This document shows positions 55,497 to 63,810 of a stretch of 64,000 nucleotides of DNA, piece by piece. The position numbers and the translations under genes are program-made. Position 1 is the first letter of the stretch. Every line of letters starts with the position of its first letter. Source of the DNA: Xanthocytophaga agilis (lineage in GTDB: Bacteria > Bacteroidota > Bacteroidia > Cytophagales > 172606-1); assembly GCF_030068605.1 (NCBI RefSeq), contig NZ_JASJOU010000024.1, forward strand, positions 1 to 64,000, given 5' to 3'. The notes beneath the pieces were generated by a model that saw only the letters and a list, made by a program, of their open reading frames with translations, was not told where the DNA came from and did not search any database.

Positions 55497-55667
55497 ATGT
55501 TTGTCGTGGTTTTACAAGTAGGGGTAGTGATATTACTACTATCTTTCATATATTTTCTTTTTACTTCTTCTAGTGATCCTGTTTTTCGCTATTTATCAAG
55601 TTGCATTTTGGGAGTACTTATCATTGCTGCTATACTTCTGATAAAGCAGGTGCTAACAGAGTGGTAA
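55497..55667 (+). CDS. Small membrane protein, possibly C-terminal half of the preceding one
   Basis: The protein has 56 residues from the ATG at 55497, two bases after the stop of the upstream frame. The open frame continues upstream to 55431, encoding SLVEWRSTLREFLK, which could be a natural loop joining the two halves if a base had been lost. It has two hydrophobic segments (VVVLQVGVVILLLSFIYFLF; YLSSCILGVLIIAAILLI). No function is assigned. Confidence 0.45.
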   Translation: MFVVVLQVGVVILLLSFIYFLFTSSSDPVFRYLSSCILGVLIIAAILLIKQVLTEW

Positions 55668-55766
55668 CATCCTGATTTTTGAGTTGAAGGATTCAATGAG
55701 AAAGAGTTATATCTGTTCGAGTATCTATGGCCTGATGGATAGTATTAATCTGCTTGATTTTATTAT

Positions 55767-56723
55767 TTAGAGTTGTTCAATAACTTTTTCTAGTGCTCCT
55801 CTTACAGAAGGAATAATTGTACACCCACGTGGGTCTGATAGGTCAGTACCTAGGCTCATTGGGCCTTCGGGTGCTTTTTTTGCTAATTTCAGCAGAGTTT
55901 CTTTGTAGGCTATCGGCTTAGATGCTGCCAAAGCCCATATACAGGTGACCTTGATAAAAGTATCATTTTTCTTATTTTCTATCATTCCAATCAGGGCTTC
56001 CTGTGTGGGTTGCGAATGATACCATGTTAAGGCTCTGGCTGCGGAAATCTGGTTATGAGGGTTTTTTGAATTATGTAGAAAGGGAAGGATCTGATCGTTG
56101 TAATCTGTCAATTGAAGATGAAAGATGCATTCCAGAGCTATATGTTGAAGTGAAGCTGTTGCCAGATCTTTTTTTTCGAAACTAGCAGGTGGCAAATGGA
56201 GAGATTCGTTTATGAAGTTTTTAATATATGTTTGATCATAGGTTAGTCCATGTGCATGACGAAATAGAGCGATTGTTGTACCTTCGTATATATCGGGAGA
56301 TATTGGTACTTTGATAAAACTATGGCGATAGGTTGCATACACATAACCATCTTTTACAAGTGCGTACCCAGATGTGGGAGTTGAGATACCCATATTTCCT
56401 TTTTCATCTTTTTTTAGAAAAAAATAACAGCTATCCACCTTACTCCAATCAAGTTCATGGTCATCATGAGCGGACCGACTACAATAACGAAGCAGGTAAT
56501 AATGAGTAATTTGAACCTGCTCTGGTAGTCTATTACCTGCCAGGTTCTTTACTATTTGAATGGCCATTCCTTTTTCTGAGTCTATTGATAATACCTTACC
56601 AAGTACAAAATTATCTGCTTCCCGCATAATCTGATCCTGCCAGGGTTCTTCCCAGGTTGTTGCCATGCTGAAAATACTTATCCAGAGAAAAAGAAACAAT
56701 GTTACGCAAGCAGATTTTTTCAT
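55767..56723 (-). CDS. Secreted HEAT-repeat-like protein of unknown function
   Basis: The protein has 318 residues and a signal peptide (MKKSACVTLFLFLWISIFSMA). Residues ~25-165 form an N-terminal strand-rich module with ADNFVLGKVLSID and SCYFFLKKDEKG, reminiscent of tissue-inhibitor/OB-fold-like secreted modules. The C-terminal half has paired helices (HIALECIFHLQLTDYNDQILPFL, QISAARALTWYHSQPTQEALIGMI, FIKVTCIWALAASKPIAYKETLLKL) of HEAT-like spacing. The role is unknown. It stands alone, 353 bp from its likely regulator neighbours. Confidence 0.65.
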   Translation of the reverse strand: MKKSACVTLFLFLWISIFSMATTWEEPWQDQIMREADNFVLGKVLSIDSEKGMAIQIVKNLAGNRLPEQVQITHYYLLRYCSRSAHDDHELDWSKVDSCYFFLKKDEKGNMGISTPTSGYALVKDGYVYATYRHSFIKVPISPDIYEGTTIALFRHAHGLTYDQTYIKNFINESLHLPPASFEKKDLATASLQHIALECIFHLQLTDYNDQILPFLHNSKNPHNQISAARALTWYHSQPTQEALIGMIENKKNDTFIKVTCIWALAASKPIAYKETLLKLAKKAPEGPMSLGTDLSDPRGCTIIPSVRGALEKVIEQL

Positions 56724-56846
56724 AGTAGTACAAAACGTTTTAGTGAGGTGGTTAATGAATCTGTAAGCTAGAATATGGTTAGCCTTTTTGAGAATTATTC
56801 AATCCTAGATCTGAATAGAGCTTCTGTTTTAAGGAATTAAGTTTCA

Positions 56847-57494
56847 TCATGTAAGAGAAATATCTACCAGATTCAGGATTACTGCTTTTCTTACGAGTCC
56901 AGCTGTGTTTTTTACATCCAGTTTTAAGCATATATTTTTTCTGTGTCCCTCTACTGTCCGTTCACTGATGAAAAGCTTTTCTCCGATTTCCTGCATGGTA
57001 TATTCCTGACAAATCAATTCCAGAATTTCCTTTTCCCGTGAGCTTAACTGCATTGATGGCATGGACTTTCTGTTCTTGTTTTTTAGTCCGGCAAGCAATG
57101 ATTTGGATACCATTTCATTTAAATACATTCCTTTCTCATACACAGTTCGTATCGCTAGTTCCAGTTCATCTCGTTTTACGTCCTTGGGAAGATAGCCATT
57201 GGCATCTTGTTCCATCATGTAGCTAATCATACGAGGTTCTGTATGCATGGAGAGCACAATGATCTTGGGTTTGGGATTCTGCATCGAAACGGTTTTAAGT
57301 GTTTCAATACCATTCATATCTTTCATCTCTATATCCAATAAAATAACGTCAGCAGTCGTAATTTTTAGCTGGTTGATGAGATCTTTTCCACTTTCAGCTT
57401 CCAGTGTCAATTGCACACCCTCCATACTGTCTATAATCATGCGAATGCCTTCACGAAATAGACTATGGTCATCTGCAATGCCTACATTAATCAT
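56847..57494 (-). CDS. NarL/LuxR family response regulator
   Basis: The protein has 215 residues. The receiver domain has Asp8/Asp9 and phospho-acceptor Asp54 (VILLDIEMKDMNG), VLSMHTE and NGYLPKDVK. The C-terminal LuxR HTH is at ~148-210 (SSREKEILELICQEYTMQEIGEK, LFISERTVEGHRKNICLKL). Its start overlaps the end of the histidine kinase gene by 4 bp, so the two are translationally coupled and form a two-component system. Target genes are not evident; the neighbouring unknown membrane proteins are candidates. Confidence 0.95.
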   Translation of the reverse strand: MINVGIADDHSLFREGIRMIIDSMEGVQLTLEAESGKDLINQLKITTADVILLDIEMKDMNGIETLKTVSMQNPKPKIIVLSMHTEPRMISYMMEQDANGYLPKDVKRDELELAIRTVYEKGMYLNEMVSKSLLAGLKNKNRKSMPSMQLSSREKEILELICQEYTMQEIGEKLFISERTVEGHRKNICLKLDVKNTAGLVRKAVILNLVDISLT

Positions 57495-58285
57495 AATTCA
57501 TGGGATATAAATTTGTGAATATCCATTTCCATAAGAAGATGAATACCTTTTTCTGGCTTAATTATTTTCATTTTTCCATCCAACAAATTCAGACGGCTTT
57601 CAATGCTTTTCATTCCCAATCCACTGTTGGTGTTATCTGGTTCAAAACCAATGCCATCATCTTTATATGTAAGATACAGTTGATGTTGCTGGTCTTTGAT
57701 GTGCAGAAAAATATGAGATGCTTTGGCATGCTTTAATGTGTTGCCGATTAGTTCCTGTATAATCCGATAGAGAATAAGTTCAGCCTCTTTACTTAGTTCA
57801 ATAGTGATTTGATGGGTAAACTGAAATTGTATTCCTGCTTCATTTAATTTTTCTGAAAGGCTCTCAACTGCTTCTATCAAACCTAGGTTTTCCAGAATAA
57901 CAGGACGCAAATCATGTGAAATACGCCTGATATTAAACATCATTTCATCAAATAAGCCATTCATCTTGTTGCTTACCTGTTGCAGGTGTTCTTCCGCTTT
58001 GACATAACTGAGTTGGTTGAAATATAGTCGGGATGTCGTAAGTAGTACACCAATTTCATCATGGAGATCATGAGCAATACGATTTCGTTCTTTTTCCTGA
58101 CTTTCAATAGTAGCCTTTAATAATTGTTTCTGATAATGATGCTCTAGTTGCTTTTGCTGTAAATCCTTGGCAACCATTCTGCGTTGGTGAATCACAAATA
58201 TTAAGACAATACCCATGGCAAGAGCAAAAAGCCCTATCATGCTTGCTAACAGAATTTCTGATAAACCAATACCATTTTGCTCCAT
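57491..58285 (-). CDS. Sensor histidine kinase, NarX type, minimal sensor
   Basis: The protein has 264 residues. One N-terminal membrane helix (~10-31 EILLASMIGLFALAMGIVLIF) with almost no extracytoplasmic domain is followed by HisKA_3 with His75 in RIAHDLHDEIGVLL. The ATPase has RIIQELIGNTLKHAKAS, LTYKDDGIGFEP and GLGMKSIESRLNLLDGKM. The lack of a periplasmic domain suggests it senses through the membrane or via a partner. It overlaps the response regulator by 4 bp. Confidence 0.94.
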   Translation of the reverse strand: MEQNGIGLSEILLASMIGLFALAMGIVLIFVIHQRRMVAKDLQQKQLEHHYQKQLLKATIESQEKERNRIAHDLHDEIGVLLTTSRLYFNQLSYVKAEEHLQQVSNKMNGLFDEMMFNIRRISHDLRPVILENLGLIEAVESLSEKLNEAGIQFQFTHQITIELSKEAELILYRIIQELIGNTLKHAKASHIFLHIKDQQHQLYLTYKDDGIGFEPDNTNSGLGMKSIESRLNLLDGKMKIIKPEKGIHLLMEMDIHKFISHEL

Positions 58286-58398
58286 CTCAATTTTAAAAAA
58301 TAAATGCAGACATGCGATGCCTATAGATAGAAATTATAGCAGTTGAAACGCTTCTAATGAATCCTAATACAATTTTTTGTGGTTGAAGCAATATCTGT

Positions 58399-59070
58399 TT
58401 AGCTTTTTGACGTGCGTGTTTTCTCCTGATTCCTGATTAAAAGTGCTATTGCATACAGGATATAGTGCACAATATTAAACAAAGCATGTGTACCCCAGAT
58501 TACCCCTTTTGTTTTCATTGACTCTGATATCAAATCATTAGCCACATAAAATAAAACCAAAGAGCCTGAAAAATAGGTAAGTACAGATGCATTAATCCAG
58601 AACATAGGCACACGCTCCAGATGTCGGTTTTCCAGATCACGCAGCTCTTTATAAAAATAGAGAATAGCCAGTACAATTAATAAAATGCATTCAACAAATA
58701 TGGTATGTGAATTAAATTGTTTCAGGCTTTGAAAAAAAACAGTGTTGATGATAGCAAATAAGGCAAATGCAATCATTACCGCAAGCACATAAACAGATTT
58801 TATCAATGTATTTATATGTTTTCGGTAAATAGTAGCCAATAGTAGGAATTCTGCAATAGTATAAAAATGGAAAATGAAATTATTATTTATGTGTATTTTC
58901 CATAACCATACTGAAACCAATTCGACAGGTAAGGTTATAATAAGAAGATAGAATACTATTTTTTGCTCAAATCGTAAGGTTCGGAATCTGAGAATAGCGA
59001 TAAGTATACAGGCTAAGATAAGAAGATGGACTATCCATCTTGTTATCTCAAGAAACACAAAGTTCTCCAT
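58399..59070 (-). CDS. Seven-helix membrane protein of unknown function
   Basis: The protein has 223 residues with about seven hydrophobic helices (e.g. IVHLLILACILIAILRF, IVFYLLIITLPVELVSVWLW, FIFHFYTIAEFLLLATIY, VYVLAVMIAFALFAIINTVFF, IFVECILLIVLAILYFY, ASVLTYFSGSLVLFYVAN). No motif assigns a family. It is in the same orientation as the upstream unknown gene, 9 bp apart, and ends 113 bp before the two-component pair. It could be a membrane partner of that kinase, which lacks its own sensor domain. Confidence 0.7.
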   Translation of the reverse strand: MENFVFLEITRWIVHLLILACILIAILRFRTLRFEQKIVFYLLIITLPVELVSVWLWKIHINNNFIFHFYTIAEFLLLATIYRKHINTLIKSVYVLAVMIAFALFAIINTVFFQSLKQFNSHTIFVECILLIVLAILYFYKELRDLENRHLERVPMFWINASVLTYFSGSLVLFYVANDLISESMKTKGVIWGTHALFNIVHYILYAIALLIRNQEKTRTSKS

Positions 59071-59079
59071 TTGGATTTT

Positions 59080-59868
59080 CTACGTTGGGCAGCTTGATGG
59101 ACAAGGGGATGTGTATTCATAAAAAATGCTGATTGACCCATCTTCCTGTTTGATACTTCTTAATCCAAGTTTATGAATACTAAGAATTAGTTTTGTCTCA
59201 TCCAGGCGATTTGTATTGAGAACTAATTCAAAGATAGGAGAGAATGTAAACATGTCAGAATGCCTTTCCTTATTCATGTCCGCACCTAAGTGGAAGATTA
59301 TTTTTTGGATGTGGCCTCTGTTGTCGTTTATCACCTGCCAGAATACTGGATTGATATTTTTTGTGAAATGGTATCCCAACAGTCGTTTTCTGACCAGTCG
59401 CTTCAAAGAGCCTATCTTTGCCATCGAATTATCTTCCAGTTTTGCCCCAAATACATCAGTAATCGTCTCAGACTCCATTTCTCTCCAGTTTTTGGATAAC
59501 CAGTCGAAAAGTTCATAAGAAATTTTGGCGATAGTTAGAGTTACAGATGGAGGCTCTATGTATTGAAACTCAAATGGTTTATCAGGTTCACAGCTAGTTT
59601 GAAGAATTGGCTTAAATGTGAAATACTCAGGATTAGATTCTATGGAATCAAGTCCCATCATTATGTTAAAGTCTATGAAATCATTCGCTTGGACCTTGTC
59701 AGGAAAAGCTTGATCAAGATCGCGAGCAGTAAGCTCAAGTGAACACAGTCTTTCAAACTGTAATCCATTGTTTTTAGTAAAGTGGTTAACTAATCCAGAA
59801 GAATAACATTGCTGCCAGTTTCTAATTTTTTGTTCTGCCTGAGGACGAGTAATTGAGCAATCTTCCAT
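59080..59868 (-). CDS. Protein of unknown function
   Basis: The protein has 262 residues, cytoplasmic, unrecognised. It begins MEDCSITRPQAEQKIRNWQQC and ends in a Cys/Pro-rich tail (YTSPCPSSCPT). The middle has alternating strands and helices with no catalytic signature. It may contain a repeated substructure, since DIFTFSPIFELV-like and YFTFKPILQTS-like phrases occur about 120 residues apart, suggesting an internal duplication. It is 9 bp upstream of the membrane protein gene, so the two are likely co-transcribed. Confidence 0.6.
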   Translation of the reverse strand: MEDCSITRPQAEQKIRNWQQCYSSGLVNHFTKNNGLQFERLCSLELTARDLDQAFPDKVQANDFIDFNIMMGLDSIESNPEYFTFKPILQTSCEPDKPFEFQYIEPPSVTLTIAKISYELFDWLSKNWREMESETITDVFGAKLEDNSMAKIGSLKRLVRKRLLGYHFTKNINPVFWQVINDNRGHIQKIIFHLGADMNKERHSDMFTFSPIFELVLNTNRLDETKLILSIHKLGLRSIKQEDGSISIFYEYTSPCPSSCPT

Positions 59869-60194
59869 GAGATAAAATGATTAAATAAATGGGTTTGTTA
59901 TTGGCTCAAGTTATCTGCAACGGCTACAATATCCAAACACATTCATGCTAACCTATTGAAAAACACGGGAAAACCCCTATGTGAATCCGTCATTTCCCCC
60001 GTTTGATAAAACAGGAGTTTTTGCGCTTAAAGGCTCTGTCGTTTCTACTGACCTTTGTTATATCAAATGCATTTGAGAAAGGTGGAGCGAAACCACTTTA
60101 AAAATGAGCTGGCCTGCACAGAATACAAAGTAGGAGGTGTGTTCCGAAAAGCCTGAAAAGAGTAGGAAGAACTTTTAACTACAACACTAAATTT
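59869..60194. other. Intergenic leader of the 131-residue gene pair
   Basis: No gene is visible. GACCTTTG near 60050 is one mismatch from a -7 element. The last ~45 bp before the first paralog resemble those before the second: CCGAAAAGCCT, AGAGTAGGAAGAA and AACACTAAATTTATG versus CCGAAAAACCT, AGAGTAGGCAGAA and AATACATTTATG. So the duplication included part of the leader. Confidence 0.4.
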
Positions 60195-60590
60195 ATGGGT
60201 ACCAAAAGAACAGAATTCGAATTAGTAAACAATGATCCTCTCAAGACAATTGTTGCTATCAACGTTACGAACTGGTCACGTTATGATTATCCGGAAGAAC
60301 TTAATCCTTCCCAACTAGAATCTTTGGTTCCTATTAAACCAAATGAGAGCAAGATGATGAGCCTGGAATTACGGAATGGAGCTACCGGATGTCCTTTTTA
60401 TGTGAAGCTGATTTTTAGTGATAACAGTTATGCTGAATTCAATGTTGTGCAAAGAGATGCATTTGAAAAGATCACAGATAGATCTGTACCATTGTTAACA
60501 GGTGTTAGAGCTTTTGAAAATGCAGAGGACAATCAACCTGAAGGTTATCATGGACAGGTACATGTTACTCTTACTAATTACACTTGTTAA
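60195..60590 (+). CDS. 131-residue protein, first of a tandem paralog pair
   Basis: No signal peptide or membrane segment. It shares with the next gene a core of FELVNNDPLKTIVAINVTNW, a Y-D-Y/F-P turn, SLELRNGA.., an internal VVQRDAFEKI and a C-terminal G-x-HG-x-V/N-x-x-T/I stretch. It reads as a beta-sandwich. No family is recognised with confidence. Both members share the exact length of 131 residues. The expression unit ends in a strong terminator. Possible roles as a small lectin-like or structural protein are inference. Confidence 0.7.
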   Translation: MGTKRTEFELVNNDPLKTIVAINVTNWSRYDYPEELNPSQLESLVPIKPNESKMMSLELRNGATGCPFYVKLIFSDNSYAEFNVVQRDAFEKITDRSVPLLTGVRAFENAEDNQPEGYHGQVHVTLTNYTC

Positions 60591-60674
60591 CGTTGGTTAA
60601 CAGATTCCTCAAAGGTGAATGCCGAAAAACCTTTATATAAATAGAGTAGGCAGAAAAAAACAATAAATACATTT

Positions 60675-61070
60675 ATGGCAAGTACATATAAAACCCAGTT
60701 CGAATTAACAAATAATCTGGAGTTTCCTATCAGTATCCAGAAGGTTACTTTTGATGAATATGATTTTCCAGATGGGCATAACACTCCAGAACAATTAAAC
60801 AAGAAAACGTTACAGAAAGGTGAAAGTCTTAAAGTTCCTCTAGAACTTCGTGAAGGTGCCAGGTATTGTGGGTTTACAACTGTAGCAGGTGTAAATGAGG
60901 ATGTTATAACCTTTAAGGTTATTCAGAGAGATGCCTATGAACGGATTATCCGGAAAGAGATACCTGTAGCTACAAGTCTCATCGCTGTCCAGAATTGTAC
61001 TCAGGAAAAAATGAAAGAAGGTGTACATGGTCGTAATACTATTACAATCAAGATTGAAAGTGCGAACTAG
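60675..61070 (+). CDS. 131-residue protein, second of a tandem paralog pair
   Basis: This has the same length and architecture as the preceding gene, with MASTYKTQFELTNNLEFPIS at the start, DEYDFPDGHN, KVPLELREGARYCGF, VIQRDAYERIIR and EGVHGRNTITIKI at the end. Identity between the two is modest, so the duplication is not recent, or the copies diverged under different selection. No signal peptide. It lies 84 bp after the first copy with a related leader. Confidence 0.7.
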   Translation: MASTYKTQFELTNNLEFPISIQKVTFDEYDFPDGHNTPEQLNKKTLQKGESLKVPLELREGARYCGFTTVAGVNEDVITFKVIQRDAYERIIRKEIPVATSLIAVQNCTQEKMKEGVHGRNTITIKIESAN

Positions 61071-61092
61071 TATTGACTCAACTAAATTACAA

Positions 61093-61128
61093 ACACAACA
61101 GGCTCTGAATAGTCAGAGCCTGTTGTGT
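61093..61128. terminator. Strong palindrome, probable bidirectional terminator
   Basis: A perfect 16-bp inverted repeat (61093-61108 and 61113-61128) with a 4-nt loop lies between the tandem paralogs and the convergent ABC-F gene. It lacks long T tracts but is very stable, and ends 3 bp before the ABC-F stop. Confidence 0.78.
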
Positions 61129-61131
61129 ATA

Positions 61132-63012
61132 TTAAATATATTCTGCCAGTTCCAGCCAACGGTCTGTCTTGGTTCCCAGCGTACGTTCGATTGTTTCAAT
61201 TTCTTTGGCCCAGCCTGTTATTTCTTCATGGTTGGGACTACCTGTATTTAGCTTGGCAACTAGTTTAGACTTTTTCTCTTCCAGTTCTTCAATCTCTTTT
61301 TCCAGTGTCTCATATTCCTTCTGCTCTTTGAAGGACAGCTTTCGCTTGGCTGCTTCCTGGGTAGGAGTAGAAGTCTGTACCACCGGCTCTGGTTTATTTG
61401 CTTTCTGAGCCTGAACTTTTTCCTGCTCGTCCTTGTCCTCCAGCCACTCGCGGTAATCGGTATAGTTACCAGGGAAATCGCGAATTTTGCCTTCGCCTTC
61501 AAATACAAACAAGTGATCTACCAGACGGTCCATGAAGTAACGGTCGTGTGATACCAATAGTAAACAACCACCAAAGTTTTCGAGAAAATCTTCCAACACG
61601 TTTAGCGTAGTAAGATCCAGGTCGTTGGTAGGCTCATCAAGAATCAGGAAGTTTGGATTTTTGATGAGTACACGAAGCAACTGTAACCGACGTTTTTCAC
61701 CCCCACTAAGTTTTGCTACCAGATCCCATTGCTTGGCAGGCGGGAAAAGAAACAGATTCAAAAACTGAGAGGCTGTTAGTGTTTGTCCATTGGCAAGTGT
61801 TACTACCTCTGCTATTTCCTGCACCAGTTCAATAACCCGCTGGTTGTCTTTGTAAACCAATTCCTGCTGAGTGTAATAACCGATTTGAGTAGTATCTCCT
61901 TTATCTACAGTTCCTTTGTCAGGTTGCAGATTGCCTGTCAGCAGATTTAGAAAGGTAGTTTTTCCAATGCCATTTTTACCGACAATCCCTATCCGATCCT
62001 GTTTTTTGAATACGTAGGTAAAGTCGTCCACCATTTTCTGAGCGCCAAATGACTTGTATACATGGTCCAGTTCAATGATCTTATTACCAAGCCGGGTTGT
62101 TTTTACGCTTAATTCCAGTTGGGCATTGGCTTTGGTTCCAGCTGCTTTTTCTTTTAGCTCATAAAATGCATCAATCCGATATTTGGCTTTTGTTCCACGG
62201 GCTTTCGGCATACGACGCATCCATTCCAGTTCCTTACGAAGCAGATTGCGGGCTTTTTCCGTTTCTGCTGTTTGTTGTGCTTCCCGTTCCGCTTTCTTTT
62301 CCAAAAAATACCCATAATTGCCCTGATAACGGTATAATTGTCCCCGATCTATTTCAACAATGGTATTGGTTACCGCATCCAGGAAATACCGGTCGTGTGT
62401 AATCAGGATCAATGTTATGTTTTGTGAAGACAAATGATGTTCCAGCCATTCAATTGCACCCAGATCCAGGTGGTTGGTAGGTTCGTCCATAATCAGCAGA
62501 TCGGGATGCTCAATCAATACTCTTGCTAGTGCTACCCGTTTACGTTGTCCTCCGGATAGCTGGCTAATCTTTTTCTCCAGATCATGAATATCCAGTTTAC
62601 CTAAAATCTGTTTTACTTCTGATTCATACTCCCACGCTTTGGTTGCATCCATTTGTGTAATGGCTTTGTCCATCAGGTCTGAATTTTCCGGATGCTCCAT
62701 GGCCTGTTCATACAACTTAATAGCAGAGAGTGCAGGATGACCAGTGGAAAACAAGGTATCCATAATACTTAGGTCCTGCTCAAAATCAGGATTTTGAGAT
62801 AAGAAGCCAATGGATATTTCTTTGCGGGTACTAACCTTACCTTCATCAGCAGGCAGTGTACCTGCCAGGATATTCAAAAGTGTACTTTTGCCAATACCAT
62901 TTGGCCCAACGATGGCTACCTTTTCGCCCCTGCTGACACCAAAAGAAATGTTACGAAACAACCAGCGGTCACTAAACGACTTGCCTATATTTTCGGCGGA
63001 TATATAATTCAT
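61132..63012 (-). CDS. ABC-F family ATPase (Uup-like)
   Basis: The protein has 626 residues with two fused ABC domains and no membrane segments. Domain 1 has Walker A GPNGIGKST (~36-44), signature LSGGQRKRVALARVL (~153) and Walker B LLIMDEPTNHLD. The linker is basic and helical (QTAETEKARNLLRKELEWMRR). Domain 2 has VGKNGIGKTT, LSGGEKRRLQLLRVL and FLILDEPTNDLD. The C-terminal ~70 residues form the coiled-coil domain of the Uup branch (KLSFKEQKEYETLEKEIEELEEKKSKL). ABC-F proteins act on the ribosome or DNA replication-linked structures, not transport. It is a single gene with a predicted promoter upstream. Confidence 0.95.
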   Translation of the reverse strand: MNYISAENIGKSFSDRWLFRNISFGVSRGEKVAIVGPNGIGKSTLLNILAGTLPADEGKVSTRKEISIGFLSQNPDFEQDLSIMDTLFSTGHPALSAIKLYEQAMEHPENSDLMDKAITQMDATKAWEYESEVKQILGKLDIHDLEKKISQLSGGQRKRVALARVLIEHPDLLIMDEPTNHLDLGAIEWLEHHLSSQNITLILITHDRYFLDAVTNTIVEIDRGQLYRYQGNYGYFLEKKAEREAQQTAETEKARNLLRKELEWMRRMPKARGTKAKYRIDAFYELKEKAAGTKANAQLELSVKTTRLGNKIIELDHVYKSFGAQKMVDDFTYVFKKQDRIGIVGKNGIGKTTFLNLLTGNLQPDKGTVDKGDTTQIGYYTQQELVYKDNQRVIELVQEIAEVVTLANGQTLTASQFLNLFLFPPAKQWDLVAKLSGGEKRRLQLLRVLIKNPNFLILDEPTNDLDLTTLNVLEDFLENFGGCLLLVSHDRYFMDRLVDHLFVFEGEGKIRDFPGNYTDYREWLEDKDEQEKVQAQKANKPEPVVQTSTPTQEAAKRKLSFKEQKEYETLEKEIEELEEKKSKLVAKLNTGSPNHEEITGWAKEIETIERTLGTKTDRWLELAEYI

Positions 63013-63113
63013 AGGATAGAAAAAACAAATAAACGAAATGCTTGTCAGACAGATAAATCATTGTTTGATGTCATCTATCAAACAAGTATTCTAATAAATA
63101 CTGAATAAGTTTG

Positions 63114-63121
63114 CAAAGGTA
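63114..63121 (-). promoter_or_regulatory. Predicted -7 element for the ABC-F gene
   Basis: TACCTTTG on the - strand exactly matches TAnnTTTG, about 100 nt before the ABC-F start; a TTTC about 16-17 nt further upstream could serve as a weak -33 element. Confidence 0.45.
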
Positions 63122-63200
63122 GGGCTTTTTATATTCAGAAAGATATTATTTTGAAAAGGACTCTATTGTTACTATTTCTGAGTTATTGCTATTTATATAC

Positions 63201-63800
63201 ATGAATATCTGGGATCATTGTTTATTGTCACAACGAAAGTTTGGAGGGCAACCGGGAGATTATGAGAAGATCCATAGCTTTATGGATTCTTCCAAATATT
63301 TTTTCTATCATAATAAACATAGGTTACTGATACACAATTTATTTGGGGTAGAACTGGCTACAGAGCTATTGGGAAACTTTATTGAAAACTCAGATCATAA
63401 AAAGGTATTGGTGCGGGATGTGGCTATCGAACATTGCAGGGAAGATCTGGATGGCAAAATCCCTACGCTGTATGACTGGCTCAAAGATAATACGGAACTG
63501 GAAAGTATGCTAGGAGAAGTGCCTGACTTGGGAAATGACACCTGGAATCGGTTTTTATGGCGACCCTTTCTTCGCAGTGAGTTGAAAGCCTCGCTGATTA
63601 TCACCTGTAGCGACTTTGGTGTATTTCTAATGGAGCATTTTCATGGATTGGAAGCCGCTAAACAGCTTGCACGTAATTTAGATCCGGAGTGTAAAGTAAA
63701 GCCGTTTCTGGAGAAATTCAGATTTACACAACGCTGGCAGTACACTCCTCAACAGGAAGAATTGGAGTGGTTGCGTAAAAATGCGGTTTCTCAAAAGTAA
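63201..63800 (+). CDS. DUF6915-like protein
   Basis: The protein has 199 residues from the ATG at 63201 (MNIWDHCLLSQRKFGG); an upstream TTG would add five residues. The opening resembles DUF6915: W-x-H near the start, KFGGQPGDYEKIHSFMDSSKYFF, then NKHRLLIHNLFGVELATELLG. The second half repeats part of this pattern (SELKASLIITCSDFGVFLMEHFHG), which suggests a two-domain duplication. The His-rich helix could bind a metal. It is cytoplasmic and followed by a gene starting 10 bp later, so the two are probably co-transcribed. Confidence 0.65.
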   Translation: MNIWDHCLLSQRKFGGQPGDYEKIHSFMDSSKYFFYHNKHRLLIHNLFGVELATELLGNFIENSDHKKVLVRDVAIEHCREDLDGKIPTLYDWLKDNTELESMLGEVPDLGNDTWNRFLWRPFLRSELKASLIITCSDFGVFLMEHFHGLEAAKQLARNLDPECKVKPFLEKFRFTQRWQYTPQQEELEWLRKNAVSQK

Positions 63801-63810
63801 CAAGTATTGT

